Assembly: GCA_021030915.1 (NCBI GenBank)
Contig: JAGEMR010000004.1
Coordinates: 1-64,000 of the forward strand
Length of the DNA stretch: 64,000 nucleotides
Source: Astrothelium macrocarpum
Lineage: Eukaryota > Ascomycota > Dothideomycetes > Trypetheliales > Trypetheliaceae
Direction of reading: 5' to 3'
Shown here piece by piece: positions 1-12,322 of the stretch. The position numbers and the translations under genes are program-made. Under the pieces are notes generated by a model that had not been told where the DNA came from, ran no database searches, and saw only the letters and a list, made by a program, of their open reading frames with translations. Positions within the stretch are counted from its first letter, which is position 1, and each line of letters opens with the position of its first letter.

Positions 1-1480
1 TTTATTTGAATATATAATATGATTATATTAAAAAAGAATATTTATATTAATTTTTGAAATATAAATATAATATTTTTGAATTATAAATAAATTTTAAATA
101 ATTTATTTTAAATTTAATTAAAATTATATAAAAAAATTTTTATATTATTTAAAATAAATATTTTGAATTTTTTATTATTAAAAAATTCTTTTTTAAAAAT
201 TATTAAATTTAATAAATCAAATAAAAAATTTGTAAAAATTTTAAATAAAAATAATATATTTATATAAATTATAAAATATTATAATTATAATAATAATTCA
301 ATAAATAATAAAATAATCAGAATTTTTTAATAAATAAAAATATATTATTAAAAATAAAAAAAATCGAATTAAAAAATATTAATATTTATATAATTATAAA
401 TATATTAAATATTATATATATTTTAAAAACAAAATTATATATAAAATGTTATAATAAATAATCATTAAAAATTATATTAAAAAAAGAAAAAATAAAAACG
501 ATTTATTATATATTTAATGATTTTTTAAATAATTCAGATTTAGATTTGGAAATGTAAATACGAAATATATGAGAATCGTAGGTTGATCGCATGCGGAACG
601 CATGTACAGAACGGACCAAGGGATGGGGCGGTTCAAAAGACCGTGGTAGACCCTATTTAAAATGATTTCAATTTAATCAAATAAAAATTCTAATCAATTC
701 TTTAATTTAAATTTTATGATTTATATATCAAATATAATATAATATCAATTTCAGAAATAATATATTATTAAAATTAATGATTATTATTAATATTAATTAA
801 ATAAATTTGAAATTAAATTTACGAAATTTAAAATAAAAATTATAATTTTTAAATAAAAAAATCAAAATTGAATAAAAAAAAATAAAAATTGAATAAAAAA
901 AAATTAAATGATATAAATTTTTATTAAAATCATTTAAATATAATAATAATATTTTTTATAATTCTAAAAAAATATAAATAATTTATGAAAAAAAAGAATA
1001 AAAAGAATAAAAAATGAATCAAAAAAGATAATAAAAAAAAGAATAAAAAATTTAAAAAATAACTGATAAATAATTGAAATTTGAATTTAAAATTTAATAA
1101 TAACGAAAATATAAAAAAATCCAAAAAATTAGATAAATTCAGAAAAAAATAGAAATTCAATAAAAAAAAAAGATTCAATAATAACGAATTATCAAAAAAT
1201 AATTCCGAAATAAGATTCAATATCAAAAAAAAATAAATAAAAATAATCTATATAATAAAAATGATTTTAAATTGATAAAATAAAAATATAATATAAAAAT
1301 AATAAAACCGAAATTAATTCTAATTCAGATCAATTTTAATATCAAAAATAACCCTTTAAATGACTTTTAGAATAATTTAAATTAGTCAAAAATTTCGAAT
1401 AATTATCGCGAAATATTCATATTAATTTTATCTATTTATCTATTTACATTATTAAAATAATTGGGTTCGAAGCCAAATAA
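1..1480. repeat. AT-rich block, probable RIP-degraded repeat DNA
   Basis: The stretch is almost entirely A and T, with long A and T runs and almost no CpG, apart from one short GC-richer island near 570-655. No open frame looks like a protein. Such AT isochores in filamentous ascomycetes usually derive from transposable elements mutated by repeat-induced point mutation. That origin is inferred, because no element can still be recognised. Confidence 0.7.
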
Positions 1481-2040
1481 GGAACAACCAAATTGGGTGT
1501 GCATCTCGTGCGACCGTGCACCTCGTGCGGAGGACTCCTAACTTTAATAGGTAAAATGCGGAAATTAGCGCGGGCAGCGGCTTTTATCTTCAATTCTCTT
1601 TTATCATCTCTTTATATGTTACTACACCAAGGCCTTGCGTGTCTCTTGTGTGATAAGCAATAGTCTTTTAGCTGCTTATATGCTTTATTTGTAGCCGAGC
1701 GCTGATGGTGCCTTGGTGAAGTAAGGACTCGTCTCTGAGAGAAGTGTGCTATCAACAAGAACGTGTGCTTTGAAGATGATAGGCCATCTGCTTTCAAGCC
1801 AGCGACTTGAATAAGTCGAACAGAGGAAGCGTTTTCAATTATAAAAGTATGTGCACTGAAATTTTGGTACGCGATATTTAATGTACAAAAACAGAAATCA
1901 ATGCAGCCAGCTCTCTATTAAGGTATCACTTTGTTGAAACAATCTTGCCGAACTCCCATGTCAACGCGCCGGATATTCTTATTATTACAATGCTTTTTTC
2001 CTCCAGTGAACACCTGCGCACCGAACCCGACCACCAATCT
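1481..2040. other. Intergenic transition from AT-rich block to gene-dense DNA
   Basis: Base composition changes to normal over this stretch. It holds a 14-bp near-perfect direct repeat at 1499-1512 and 1516-1529 (one mismatch) and the 3' flank of the MFS transporter gene. No gene is seen. Confidence 0.6.
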
Positions 2041-4334
2041 TCATATCGGATTGATAGCATATTTACTGTGCTTCCTAATCCAATACCCATATTTGTAAAA
2101 CACATAAGGCACGGGAATAAGTGCCCCACTAATGCAAGCTAATACGGTCAGGGTATAATGAACGCCTAAATTGTTGTACATGGGAATTCCGACAATCGTC
2201 ATCTACAATCCGTTAGCTGTGATATCTGGATCGAATAGACTTTTGGAACATACCGCTCCTGCAGCTACATATCGAATCAGCGTTACAGATGCTAATGCCG
2301 AAGCCGCAAAAGTTTCGTAAGAATCGATAATGTATTGATAACAGCTGATGAAGATGCAAATGATGCTAAAGCCGACCATGGCACTGGCCACGAGTGGAGA
2401 CCAAATTGAAATATTTGCCTACATCAAAGATTAACCTTTCATTATTCGTGGGAGCATGTCACAGTCAAAGATACTCACATCACTAGTCCAGCCCATCCAG
2501 AAGAGACCAATAGTAAGGAGTGGTGCACCGACCATGGCGAATATTAGCCGGAATTCCGGAGGCAACCGGTTACCGCCCCGTTCTTGAACTTTGGCCAGGT
2601 CGCGCTTTGCCGTACGATAGACGAAAGGTACCATGAAAGATTCTAAAAATATACCAATAGCCTGATACCGGTCAATACAATTTCGGTACAAAGAGGGGAA
2701 TTTCACATACCATGCCCAAAAAGCATAGACCAGTGAGACCTTGGTCCAAATGGTGTATGTCCCCAAAAACAAACGGATATCCGACGAAGAAAGTGAATAG
2801 TACGATGTAGACAACCGTTAGATACAGCGCAATCAACATGACAATCGGCTCATTCGTGGTGAGCAGAATGGGACGGTAGAGAGCACGTTTCAGTCGATTT
2901 ACGAGCGGCTCTCTACGCACTTCCATCTCAGCACGATATCGATCATCTCCAGTGACTTCGCGCAAAAATGCCGCCTTCCAGCGCAATAGTGTTCCCGGAT
3001 ACGTTTCAGGCATGAAGAACACCAGTGACCACAACACCAGTCCAGCCATAATGAGCGTCGTCCACTCCGTCCACCGCCACTTGACTGCGTGGCTTTGCGC
3101 GATGAAGCCACCCATGATAGGTCCAAAGATCGGGCCTGTCAATGGCGCATTGGCAAAGATGGGGAAAGCATAGGTACGCTCGAGTGGGGTCCAGAGATCA
3201 GAGAGGGAGCCACCACAAAGATTAAGCGGAGTCGCGCCGAAGAAGCCAGCGAGGAAGCGGAAGATGATCTGGCCACCAATGTTGGGCGAGAGAGCGCTGG
3301 CCATGACCCAGATGCTGAAGACGGTGACAGAGACGATATAGACAGGGTTGCGGCCGACAGTTTCGGAGATCTGGGGTTGGACAAGATGAGAAGGTGAACT
3401 TAATCTAGTTGAGAAAAAGGGGGGAAACTCACAGGACCAGAAAGGAGACCTCCAACACCGAAACCCATGAGATATACACCTAACACCAAATGTCAACACT
3501 TCTACATGGCGAAACAGATGGGGAAGAATCAGACTCACCAGCCGGGATACTCTCCACCACCTGACTAACCCCAAACTCCGCCGCCGCCTGCGGAATCGCC
3601 ATCGTATCAATCGCACTCGCAATCCCCACCACAAACGCAATCCCCGCCACCAACCCCGTCACCCCCAACTTCCGCGCGATGCTCCAATTCTGCGGATTCA
3701 GCGGATCGTTATCGCGCTCGTAGCCCACGACAAACACCTGGCCCGCGCCGCCCTCGCGCGTCATGCGGTCGCGCACGTGGATGCCCGTCAGCGCGATGCC
3801 CAGCGCGGTATTCTCGCTGTAGCGCGTCTGCGCGGTCGCGTGGCGGCTCAGCTGGTCGCGCAGCTCGTGGTCGTGCGTCGGGTCCTCGTCCTCCTCGGCG
3901 TAGTAGGGCTCGGCCTCCTCGATGTCGCGCGTCGTCGCGTTGCCAAAGTACGACTCTTCGTAGCTGGACCGCGATGAGTCCGAGTGGCCCGTCTCCGCCT
4001 TCTCGAGGTTGAGCGCGAGCTCGGGGTCGCGCTCTTCGTGCTCTTCGCCTTCTTTTTCTTCTTTACCTTCGTGCGGCTCGCTGCCGTGGAGCGTGGAGTC
4101 GGAGTCGTCTGAGGAGTGTGGGAATTGGGATTGTCGGCGGGCTTGGGCTTGGGCTTGGTTCTGGACTTGGGCCAGGGACTGTCGTCGTGCTTGGGCTGCT
4201 TGGGATTGTCGTCGTGATCGTTGGATTGTGATGGAGGAGTTGCCCATTCTCAGTGCTTCGGCTTTGAACTGGTCACGCTCATATTGCGCGCGGACTGCTT
4301 CCTTGAAGCGCTTGTACTGGATAAAGGACTGCAT
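2041..4334 (-). CDS. MFS drug/polyamine-type transporter (DHA1 family)
   Basis: Predicted exons on the minus strand: 4334-3539, 3479-3433, 3370-2711, 2661-2479, 2418-2254, 2202-2041, giving 670 residues. All five introns are 49-62 nt with GT-AG ends, and phase is kept throughout. Residues 1-205 form a hydrophilic tail rich in Arg, Gln, Ser and acidic runs. The motif NPQNW (about 213-217) then precedes the first membrane segment, as in fungal DHA1 drug:H+ antiporters. The core has about 12 hydrophobic segments. The long variable N-terminal tail is normal for the Tpo1/fluconazole-resistance type. The plasma membrane is the likely location; the substrate cannot be told from sequence. The last exon ends in a short basic tail. 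Confidence 0.9.
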
Positions 4335-5174
4335 GTTGACGATGAATGAAAAATACTAGGATTTTTTTTTACAATTTGATTCTTTTGGGCGACAAGCAGT
4401 GAAGAGAAAGCTGTCGATGGGTTCACGCCATAGCCAAACAGGTGTACCGAACATCTTTAAGTAATTAAGTATTTGCTCAACAGATATCACGTGACGATCA
4501 ACATACCTACCTTAGTGAGGCTCGAAATTGACGTATCGACGTGGATTACAAAACCGGGAAAGGTCGGCCTATGATCGGAGCTGAATCCGATCTAGAGCGA
4601 CGACGCTGAGTGGTGCCAACACACCGGCCGAAGCTCGGCTTGGGGAAGATCCTCAGGCACACTCGCGAAAACCCGGGTGTTAAGACAAGGAACGGACAGG
4701 CTTTCTAGCAATAGTGCGTGAAATTAAGACTTGGGAGCCACGCGAGAACGAGGACCCTTTTTTACCCATTGTCTCTATGGAGCGGAATTAGGGGTTTCAT
4801 TGTTTTCTTCTGTATAGAGGGGGAGGGTTCAGCTTCTCCACAGCTCTGATGAACACCCGGGCTCTTCCTTCCCCCTCCTCTCCCGCATTTACAAATCCTT
4901 TGCCAAGCCACACATACCTCATGGCTTCCCAAGTCTGACTGTAACGGCGGGGCACAGCTATGCAAAGAAGTCTTTGATTGTCCGAAAGCTTCCCAGTCGA
5001 TGACAAATGTAGCCCACCCTCACTATTTCCTTTTGCATTCCCCTCCTTCCAACAAAACACACTGTTCTGGGTAGTCCGCAGTTGGAGAGATGTGCAATGC
5101 GTTAGCTGATGACAGAGCGTTGAAAAAGAAAAAGGAACGACGGGGACTCTTGCCCACACCCAACAGGGCGCCTG
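4335..5174. other. Intergenic: MFS promoter and Gid1-like 3' flank
   Basis: This stretch holds the upstream region of the MFS gene and the 3' region of the next minus-strand gene. No conserved reading frame, RNA gene or repeat was seen. Confidence 0.5.
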
Positions 5175-7446
5175 CTAATCCGGATCCCCTCGCAAGATGT
5201 CTTCCCGGAGATTAATGAATGCTCCTGCACCGCCATTGCTACCTAGCTCGTCGATCAGTGCCTCACTTTGCTTGTATACCCGCTCCAACGCCGCCGACGA
5301 CGATCGTCCCAACGAAACGAGAATCGCGCTGTTCAGCTCCTCTGCGACAGGCACCCGACCGCTGACCTCCAACAGTGGTGCTAGATTAGATTGCGATGCG
5401 TCCTGATACGCAATCAGTGCAAATGTATCCTGGAGCGCCTTACGGACCTCTCGTCTGGAGTCTCCGCTAAACTCAGACTTGAGTTCTTGCCCGTACATGA
5501 GCGTCTCTTGCATCAATGACGCGTGTTTGGCGTTCGTATCAGTGCCTTCTGTATCCATGGAATCCCAGTTTTCTGAGTCACCAAAGTGGCCATCCACATC
5601 CATGTCCTGAGGTAAGGCATCCTTTCCTTTCCTCGAGAAGCCATTGGGTGTGGGTATTCGAGGCAAAGAGCTAGCGTTAGATAGCATGTTGCACGTACGA
5701 ATCATCTCTATGAACTTCCGACACCTCAACTTGAAGTAAATGTTCTCATTGTCTCGTAGCACCGAAGGATAGTAAGCACTTGTGAGTTTTAGAGCTTTGT
5801 CGATGTCCCCTTCTAAAATAGAGGCTCTTATTTCTTCTGAAAATTAGTGTGTTGCGCTAATGTTTGGGGATAATGACTTACGTTGTCGATGTATTGCGTC
5901 AACGTCCTCTTCAGGATCGACACCACGAGCCCCTCGACCAGTGCTCATCTTGAGTAAGCGTGACTCCGTTCGGACCTCTTCGGCAAATGCTCTTGCTGTT
6001 TCTACGTAACCATCATGAGCAAGGAACTGTGCAATGAGCTCTTGGATTAATGCGGATTCATCAAATGGTGGGCTAAGGGTGGAGGTGTTGGCCTTGCTGA
6101 TTTCCTCCCTGATGATTGCTTTTTCATCCTGTTGAGTCATGTTTTAGTAGAGGCCCATCGTCATAGAGGATTTATTTAGTGCCTACCCGCATCATGCCAT
6201 CAATATCGAAAACAAATGGCTTATCGCCAAAATTCACCTGGAGATAATCGCCGGCTTTTTTCATGCCTACTGACGGATACAGCTTGTCGCTTCTGATGTC
6301 ACTGAAAGCAGTACCTATTTCATTGTCAGTCTGATCGGCAGCAGGTATATAGAGCTCCATACCCAAATTCACTCCATTCTTGGTGAAAAAGGCAGATCCA
6401 GTGCGAAAATTTACACCACATCCAATGACGTCTCCATTTGCGAATCTCGGCCCATAATCTTTTCCAGACGGACTACAACAAAAAATGTACCCGTCGTCGC
6501 TGTGATAGGCCCACGAATGTTCCTCCCATCCTGGTAATCTATTCAGAGCGACTTTGCGAAACGAAAAGCCGATTCCAATGAGTCTACAACAGTCAGTGGT
6601 TGCTACGAATCGTCTATATTGGTAGAGACCATACGCTTCTTTTGCTCTTGAATGTATTGTTGTTTCGTAGTAGTAAATTCCGCACTCCCTCGGCATTGGA
6701 TGATCTGCACGCACAGCCGCAGCCTCATCGGCACCCTTGTTCAATCCGGTAAATCGCACATGTAATCCATCGCCCAGTATTTCCAGGCCGCCAGACTTAT
6801 CAGTGTCGCTCCACTTGGATGGGAGAGGTGCTACACCATCGTCTACTGTAAACGGCGGTGCTCTCTCAATGACGTCCTGTGTTATTCCTCGATGCGTCGT
6901 GCCCATTTTGTGAAGACTATTACTGCTTGTGCTCGTAGACAGAGAACCCCCATTGCTCCCACTGTTTGACCGAGCTTCCCTTTGAGCAGCCAACTTGGCC
7001 CTATGTGATGCTCCGAGTTGTTCCAGATATCGACTTCCACGCAGATATGAAGGTTGAAGGAAAGGAGGTGATGTATCTTGGTTTGATAGTCCCATTGTCC
7101 GTGACAATGCGTCCAGTGGTGTCATAGCGTTATGTGTTGAAAGACCACCTCTTGATAAAGATCCCAAAAGGCCTTGCCCTTCTAATTGATGTATGTCCGA
7201 GTCGAACGTCCGGGACGGATTTCGAGAATGACTTCGAGAGTTTGAATGTTGTGAACGACCATGGGGGCCAGCGCTCGGTGTCCACGGTGATGCACTAGCA
7301 CGAGCTTGAGGTGGGTTGTTTGCGTTTCCAGAAACGACTGAAGCATATGAACTTCTGCCTGTTGATCCGCGGCCGGGTCCTGGCGTGTTTGAATAGTTGG
7401 ACATGGGTGGACCACCAGAGGATCCATGAGGAAGAGAATTCGTCAT
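5175..7446 (-). CDS. RanBPM/Gid1-like CTLH-complex subunit (SPRY-LisH-CTLH-CRA)
   Basis: Predicted exons: 7446-6635, 6583-6187, 6128-5882, 5836-5175, giving 705 residues. The first ATG in frame is at 7446; only a TTG and a stop lie upstream. Order: a Ser/Asn-rich low-complexity N-terminus (1-210), a SPRY domain (about 250-400, with GIYYYE and LNRLPGW signatures), LisH (about 428-460), CTLH (about 480-540) and a C-terminal CRA region. This is the architecture of RanBP9/10 and yeast Gid1/Vid30, a core subunit of the GID/CTLH E3 ubiquitin ligase that targets gluconeogenic enzymes in yeast. The intron at 6584-6634 is 51 nt and leaves the frame open if retained, so naive gene callers may keep 17 extra residues inside SPRY. 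Family assignment is confident; direct orthology to Gid1 is likely. Confidence 0.92.
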
Positions 7447-8316
7447 GTCGCAGACGGTGATCCTCGGGTTTGAACTGTTTCCAATGGTATTCCGATGGAG
7501 CTTTGGATCTTTTGGTTCGCGCAGAGTCAAACTTTATGGGTACCCAGTACCAATATATCGCTAGGCTCTGATGGCGAACGCGCTGGATGCCCGATTGCAG
7601 GGAGTAAACAGGTGAGAGCGGCTAGCAGACTCCACCAGTTCAAGGCCTCTCGAGCAAACTTGTAATCATTTTGGGGTGATTTGATTGTTTCATGCTCTCC
7701 GGCAGTTTGAGCACCCGTTGGCAGCGACGTTTGTCAAGAGCGGAATGTGGCAAAGGATTGATGAGTTGGGATTAAGCATGCAGATGCTCAAGGATGGAGG
7801 TAGGTCGATGACACTCAAGTCCGGCGGAGGGGCGCTCTATTTCCGCTTCACAACATCTGCCACTGGCGCCACAACACTTTCAAACAGGTATTGAATCTTG
7901 CTTTAAGCCGGTAGATGAACAAGTTGATTTCATTCACTGCCCTGTGGCATATACATTGAAATTGTCTACTAATTAAACAAGTCTTCGGAATCTCCAGATC
8001 GGGTATCCGCTGGTCACGCGAGCCCAACAGCTGCCCCCGATAATGTACAGATTTGCCGCCATCATATCTGCTGCTATGCTCGTGAATGCTGCCTGACCTC
8101 TAAAAGACCATTTTAGAAAAATGCACACAAGAGATAGCCAAAAGAGCAATAAATCTCCATAGGACCTCATTTACTCCATAGAGAACATACACCGTGATCC
8201 TTTTCTCCCATCAATGCTTCATCAAAACACTCTCATGCACCAACACCCACGCATCGAGAGACATACTAGAAGGACAACTTTGTCCATGAAGACACGCTTC
8301 TTCGATGCAGCCGTGT
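7447..8316. other. Intergenic: Gid1-like promoter and Ies4 3' flank
   Basis: Both flanking genes are on the minus strand. Only short non-conserved reading frames are present; no RNA gene or repeat was seen. Confidence 0.5.
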
Positions 8317-9224
8317 TCAGGCCGCTTCGATGGGCATGGGAGAGCTTGCCATGTGATTGGAGACATCTAGGGCAGTGTCGATGCCCATTGTGCTTTTCTC
8401 GCTTGCCATGGCACTGCTTTCGAACTTCGGTTTAGCTTCGCTGGAATTCGCAGAGTCGCTCTTTGAATCGCTGCTGGGAAGGGCAGATATAGATTTGGGT
8501 GCTCGCCATGTTCCCACATTCCACATAACACCGGTAAAGCTTTTGAGTTGAAATGGTTTGCGTTCCCACTTGCGACAAGGCTTGCCCGACCGATCGAGTG
8601 CCCGTAGTCCAGCATTGATGGCACCTTGGTTGGCTTTGGGACCAAGCTTGTGAGCAACAATGGGAGCGACGCCTGCAAATGGTCCGGTAACAGGAGTGCC
8701 ATTGCCGTGATCAATTGTACCATCAGGGCTACAACGTGAAGTTAGCAACGGAATCAATTAAAGATGGCGAGGAAAGAATATGGCGATAATACTCACAGTC
8801 GAGGTTTCTTCTTCGGGCCTGGCTTGCCTCTTGGTTTTGGCTGACCATCTGCCATCGCTGCAGCACCTCTCTTCGCACCCGGCTTTGGTCCGGGGATACC
8901 TCGTTTTTTGGCACCATTAGTTGGAGCACTTGAAGTGTTTCCATCGGCGGTAGGTGCTGATGTAGCTGGAATAGGTGTGGCATTTGACTCTGAGCCAGCT
9001 TCAACACCGGAAGGGTCCGCAACTGGTTGTGTAGCTTCGGCTGCTGACGAGCTGGATGATGCAGCACGTGATGACTTGTTTTGTGGAGGTTGTGGTGAAG
9101 GCTCGAAGCGTGCGAGAAGCTTTGGGCTTAGACTGAGGACGACAATCTTGCTCTTCTTTGCGTTCTTCATCGCATTCTTAGAAGGCGTCGACGCCGTGGT
9201 TTGACCCGAAGTTGTGGTTGCCAT
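8317..9224 (-). CDS. IES4: INO80 chromatin-remodelling complex subunit Ies4
   Basis: Two exons, 9224-8797 and 8728-8317, joined across a 68-nt GT-AG intron, give 279 residues. The start is the first true ATG (9224); the frame extends upstream only through a TTG. Landmarks are an N-terminal block with the pattern SKIVVLSLSPKLLARF, a Ser/Ala-rich spacer, a basic stretch GIPGPKPGAKR and GKPGPKKKPRL, then after the intron the strongly conserved LGPKANQGAINAGLRALDR and a KPFQLKSFTG block. This matches the fungal Ies4 family (INO80 ATP-dependent nucleosome remodelling, DNA damage checkpoint). The C-terminal about 100 residues are Ser-rich and variable. It acts in the nucleus. Confidence 0.88.
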
Positions 9225-10052
9225 CGAGACAAATGGCGGTGGTGGTAAGGTGCACAAGCAAAGAAAAGCTGGTGGCTGGGAACGGAGGGTGACGTGCCCA
9301 AACGGCTGTTACGGATATTCAGGAGGTCAAGTAGTCTGGTGGCAGGCAATTCCGAAGCCAGTGACTTCAGACAGGATTCGGCGGTGATGCGATGGATGGA
9401 AATGGATGGAGATGGAGTTGTGGTGATGGTGGTGATGAATGATGGTGGAGATGGATGGATAAAGGAAGATGGGCGGGCGCTGGACAAGACATTATGGTCG
9501 GGCTGTAAAGCCACCTGGGCCAGCGTTGCCTTTCGCTCCGCATGGTTCGAGAGTTTCCCAGCGTTGTGCACCGGGCCAGGAACAAGGAGGGAGCGCCAAT
9601 GTTTTGTCCGCTCACGCGTGTCACGCCTCGGCCTCTTCCGCCCCTTCCGCTACGTATCGTGTGCATACTATCCCTTGACTAAGGTACCTACCTAGTCAAC
9701 TTGAACACTATCAATTCATTCATATCGCTTCTCGTCTCTGCCTTATTCACTTCCTTCTCTTTGGCGTGAAAGCAAACAACAGATTGTCGTCATCATCCCC
9801 AAGAAAACCGAGCAGATCAATTGTGACTCCATGTCTTGCCAGCCCAGGCACCATGGCTGGGACGCGTTATGGAATGAAGCAAGGACTACTGAATGCACGC
9901 TTCTGCCCAAATTTCTAGCAGAGCACTTGTATAGTAATTGTGACTCAAAGCATTTCTGTGTCAGCCGCCCTGGATTGCGTGTATCATATAAGACAGGTGC
10001 TTAATGCCCTCAAGTTCTAATGTAGGTCTCGTGTCGAGAGTGTGCTTTGATA
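9225..10052. other. Divergent promoter region with GATGGA-rich tract
   Basis: This region lies between Ies4 (minus) and the chitinase (plus). A purine-rich ATGG/GATG-type simple-sequence tract occupies about 9389-9470, upstream of Ies4. No gene is seen. Confidence 0.6.
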
Positions 10053-11669
10053 ATGATGATGCTATCAACACTCAACATCAATCTACTTACTTTTCTCCTT
10101 CTCACATTTGCATTTGGTCAGTCTACTGTCGATGCCAGAAGAGCTGGCCATCGAAGGCGAGACAGTCCTTCAGCACCAAGTCCATCGACTAGCCCGTCTC
10201 TGAAAGATGCAGCAAACGCAATCTTAGCTGACGATGGAACGCTCAGTACGCTGTCTGATGACTTGATAAATTTTGTCATGGCTGTAGCAGACAGCATTGA
10301 TAGCATTGAAAATGAGCTACAATCATGTTCTGCGACCACTGTATCCCCTTCCTACTCAATTTCATCTATTACTCTAACCCCTTTTCCTTCAATTGCATCC
10401 TCTCTTATCCCAGGGCAGCCACAATACTCTTCTACCAATGTACCAAGTTCAGGTAGTACGACGTCTACATCGACGATTACCCTGACTTCCACCGTGCAAA
10501 GCACAATATATGTTTATTCAGCGTCCAGTAATGCTTCATCGCCCGTGCCGACAAATGCATCAAGTGGCATACCCCCTAAACATACCAACGCGACACACTC
10601 ATCGACGACTCGAGCGCCTCTCTGGAATAGTTCGTCTGTTCTGCCTACTAATCCTACAACGTCAATTATTCCTTTCCCTTCCAGCTACCCATTACCTTCC
10701 CCCAGCTCACCATCGACCTACACATTCAACCCAGAAGCCACCGATAATGTTGCTGTCTACTACGGTCAAACAACAAACACAACCGCCGGAGGTCTCTTGA
10801 CTCTATGCCAAGATCCCTCCGTCGACATACTCATCCTCGCCTTCCTCTACCAATTCTTCGGCCCGAACGGCTACCCCAGCGCCGAGTTCGGTCCTGGCTG
10901 TTCCGATTCCACGCCAGAGCAAATACAATCCGCGCCCGGCCTTATCAACTGCTCCCAACTCGCCACCGAAATCGTGCAATGCCAAAAAATCGGGAAGCCT
11001 GTCATCCTCAGCCTCGGCGGCTCTACAGGCATCACCGCTTTCTCCTCCGACAGCCAAGCCACCTCATTCGCCTCCACCGTCTGGAATCTCTTTGGCGCTG
11101 GCAATGGCGGCAACAGCAATTCGGAAGTCGCTCAGCTCCGACCCTTTGGTGATGTAATCCTCGATGGCTTCGATATCGACAACGAGGACGCCAATACTGC
11201 GCACTACGATGTCTTTGCCTCCGCGCTACGTGGACAGCTCGACTCTGATCCGAGTCGACGGTACTACATCTCTGCTGCACCACAGTGCCCTCGGCCAGAT
11301 GCTTCGATCCCACTGGCAGCTATGCAGGCAGCGGACTTTGTGTGGGTCCAGTTTTACAACAATCCGCCCTGCAATCTCGGCACAGGAGGTTTCTTGGAGA
11401 GCTTTCAAGCGTGGAGTGGCGATCTAGCGGCGAATGCGACCACGGGGTCTCCTGGGCCGAGATTGTTTATCGGTGGTGGTGCATGGCCTGGTGCGGGAAG
11501 TGGATACGTAGTGGGGAGCGACTTGGCAGGCATTCTGGAGGGGGTGAAGAGTTTGAATGTACCGAACCTGGGAGGGATGATGTTTTGGGATGGAACAGAG
11601 GGGTTGGCGAATTCGGACGCAAGTGGTGAGGATTATTTGGATTATGCGAAGCAGGCTTTACGCTCGTAG
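10053..11669 (+). CDS. Secreted GH18 chitinase, class III (plant/fungal type)
   Basis: Intronless, 538 residues from the first true ATG at 10053; the frame extends to a TTG just upstream. A hydrophobic signal peptide (about 1-22) precedes a basic segment. A Ser/Thr/Pro-rich, probably O-glycosylated linker (about 90-235) follows, then a GH18 TIM-barrel domain. The domain opens with NVAVYYGQ, has the substrate strand LSLGGSTG and the catalytic motif DGFDIDNE, which satisfies DxxDxDxE with Glu378 as proton donor. It would hydrolyse beta-1,4-GlcNAc linkages in chitin outside the cell or in the wall. The linker sits before the catalytic domain, and no C-terminal GPI signal is visible. It is convergent with the KIN17 gene downstream. 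Confidence 0.93.
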   Translation: MMMLSTLNINLLTFLLLTFAFGQSTVDARRAGHRRRDSPSAPSPSTSPSLKDAANAILADDGTLSTLSDDLINFVMAVADSIDSIENELQSCSATTVSPSYSISSITLTPFPSIASSLIPGQPQYSSTNVPSSGSTTSTSTITLTSTVQSTIYVYSASSNASSPVPTNASSGIPPKHTNATHSSTTRAPLWNSSSVLPTNPTTSIIPFPSSYPLPSPSSPSTYTFNPEATDNVAVYYGQTTNTTAGGLLTLCQDPSVDILILAFLYQFFGPNGYPSAEFGPGCSDSTPEQIQSAPGLINCSQLATEIVQCQKIGKPVILSLGGSTGITAFSSDSQATSFASTVWNLFGAGNGGNSNSEVAQLRPFGDVILDGFDIDNEDANTAHYDVFASALRGQLDSDPSRRYYISAAPQCPRPDASIPLAAMQAADFVWVQFYNNPPCNLGTGGFLESFQAWSGDLAANATTGSPGPRLFIGGGAWPGAGSGYVVGSDLAGILEGVKSLNVPNLGGMMFWDGTEGLANSDASGEDYLDYAKQALRS

Positions 11670-12322
11670 CGCTTGTCTGGCTCCTGATATCTCGGTTAAA
11701 AATCATGATTAATGAAGAAGGGCAGAAATGTTTAAAAAAGTATGATAATATTGCATAACTATCGTCGCGTCAAAAGGCAAAACTTTGAATACACAATTCT
11801 TCATTTCTACCTTGTTCTTTTCATATTTATCGCTTTTCTAATTGAGTATGCCTCCATTGAGATTCAACTTCCGCTAATTTCTGGGTTACCGCTATGCTGG
11901 GGAGTCGGTACTCTTGTTTGCTGTTTGGGGAAGGCAATCGCGTTTGGGTAGATTTCGACTACCACGAGTAAATCTGCTATCTTATTACATTTTTCCCGAA
12001 GGAGATGAATTTTCTGAGTCAAAAGGAAATGCTATGATTCAAAAGAGTAAGCTTTTTGTGCGGTTTTTAAGCTTGTCTTCACATATCAAATTTTATCTGA
12101 GCCACTATTTCCTTTTTATTTGGTTTGTTCTTCTTTACGTATCTAAAGCAGATGCGCATGGACCTAAAAGATGCTTTGATCAGTGCGTACCATATCGATC
12201 TAATGTGCCTGGGTAGCGCACAATCCACGTGAGGCACCAGCTCCAAGGCCGAAGGAAAAATTGATTTACAGAGACCGGTTGAAACAATATTCGTTAGGTA
12301 GACTCCAAAATCTTCATCCTTC
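11670..12322. other. Convergent intergenic region, AT-rich
   Basis: This lies between the chitinase 3' end and the KIN17 3' end. It is AT-richer than the surroundings and holds only short non-conserved frames. A further small KIN17 3' exon could lie here, because a good donor (gtgagt) is present near 12346, but no convincing partner exon was found. Confidence 0.45.

Noticed and set aside
930..1226. Minus-strand 98-codon frame rich in Phe, Leu and Asn
   Set aside because: Pure by-product of A/T runs in the AT-rich block; no domain and no codon bias.
1..1480. Mitochondrial DNA insertion as source of the AT-rich block
   Set aside because: No mitochondrial gene, tRNA or intron motif is recognisable, and the composition is more uniform than mtDNA.
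1464..1482. T-arm-like GGGTTCGAAGCC as a tRNA
   Set aside because: No acceptor, D or anticodon arm can be formed around it.
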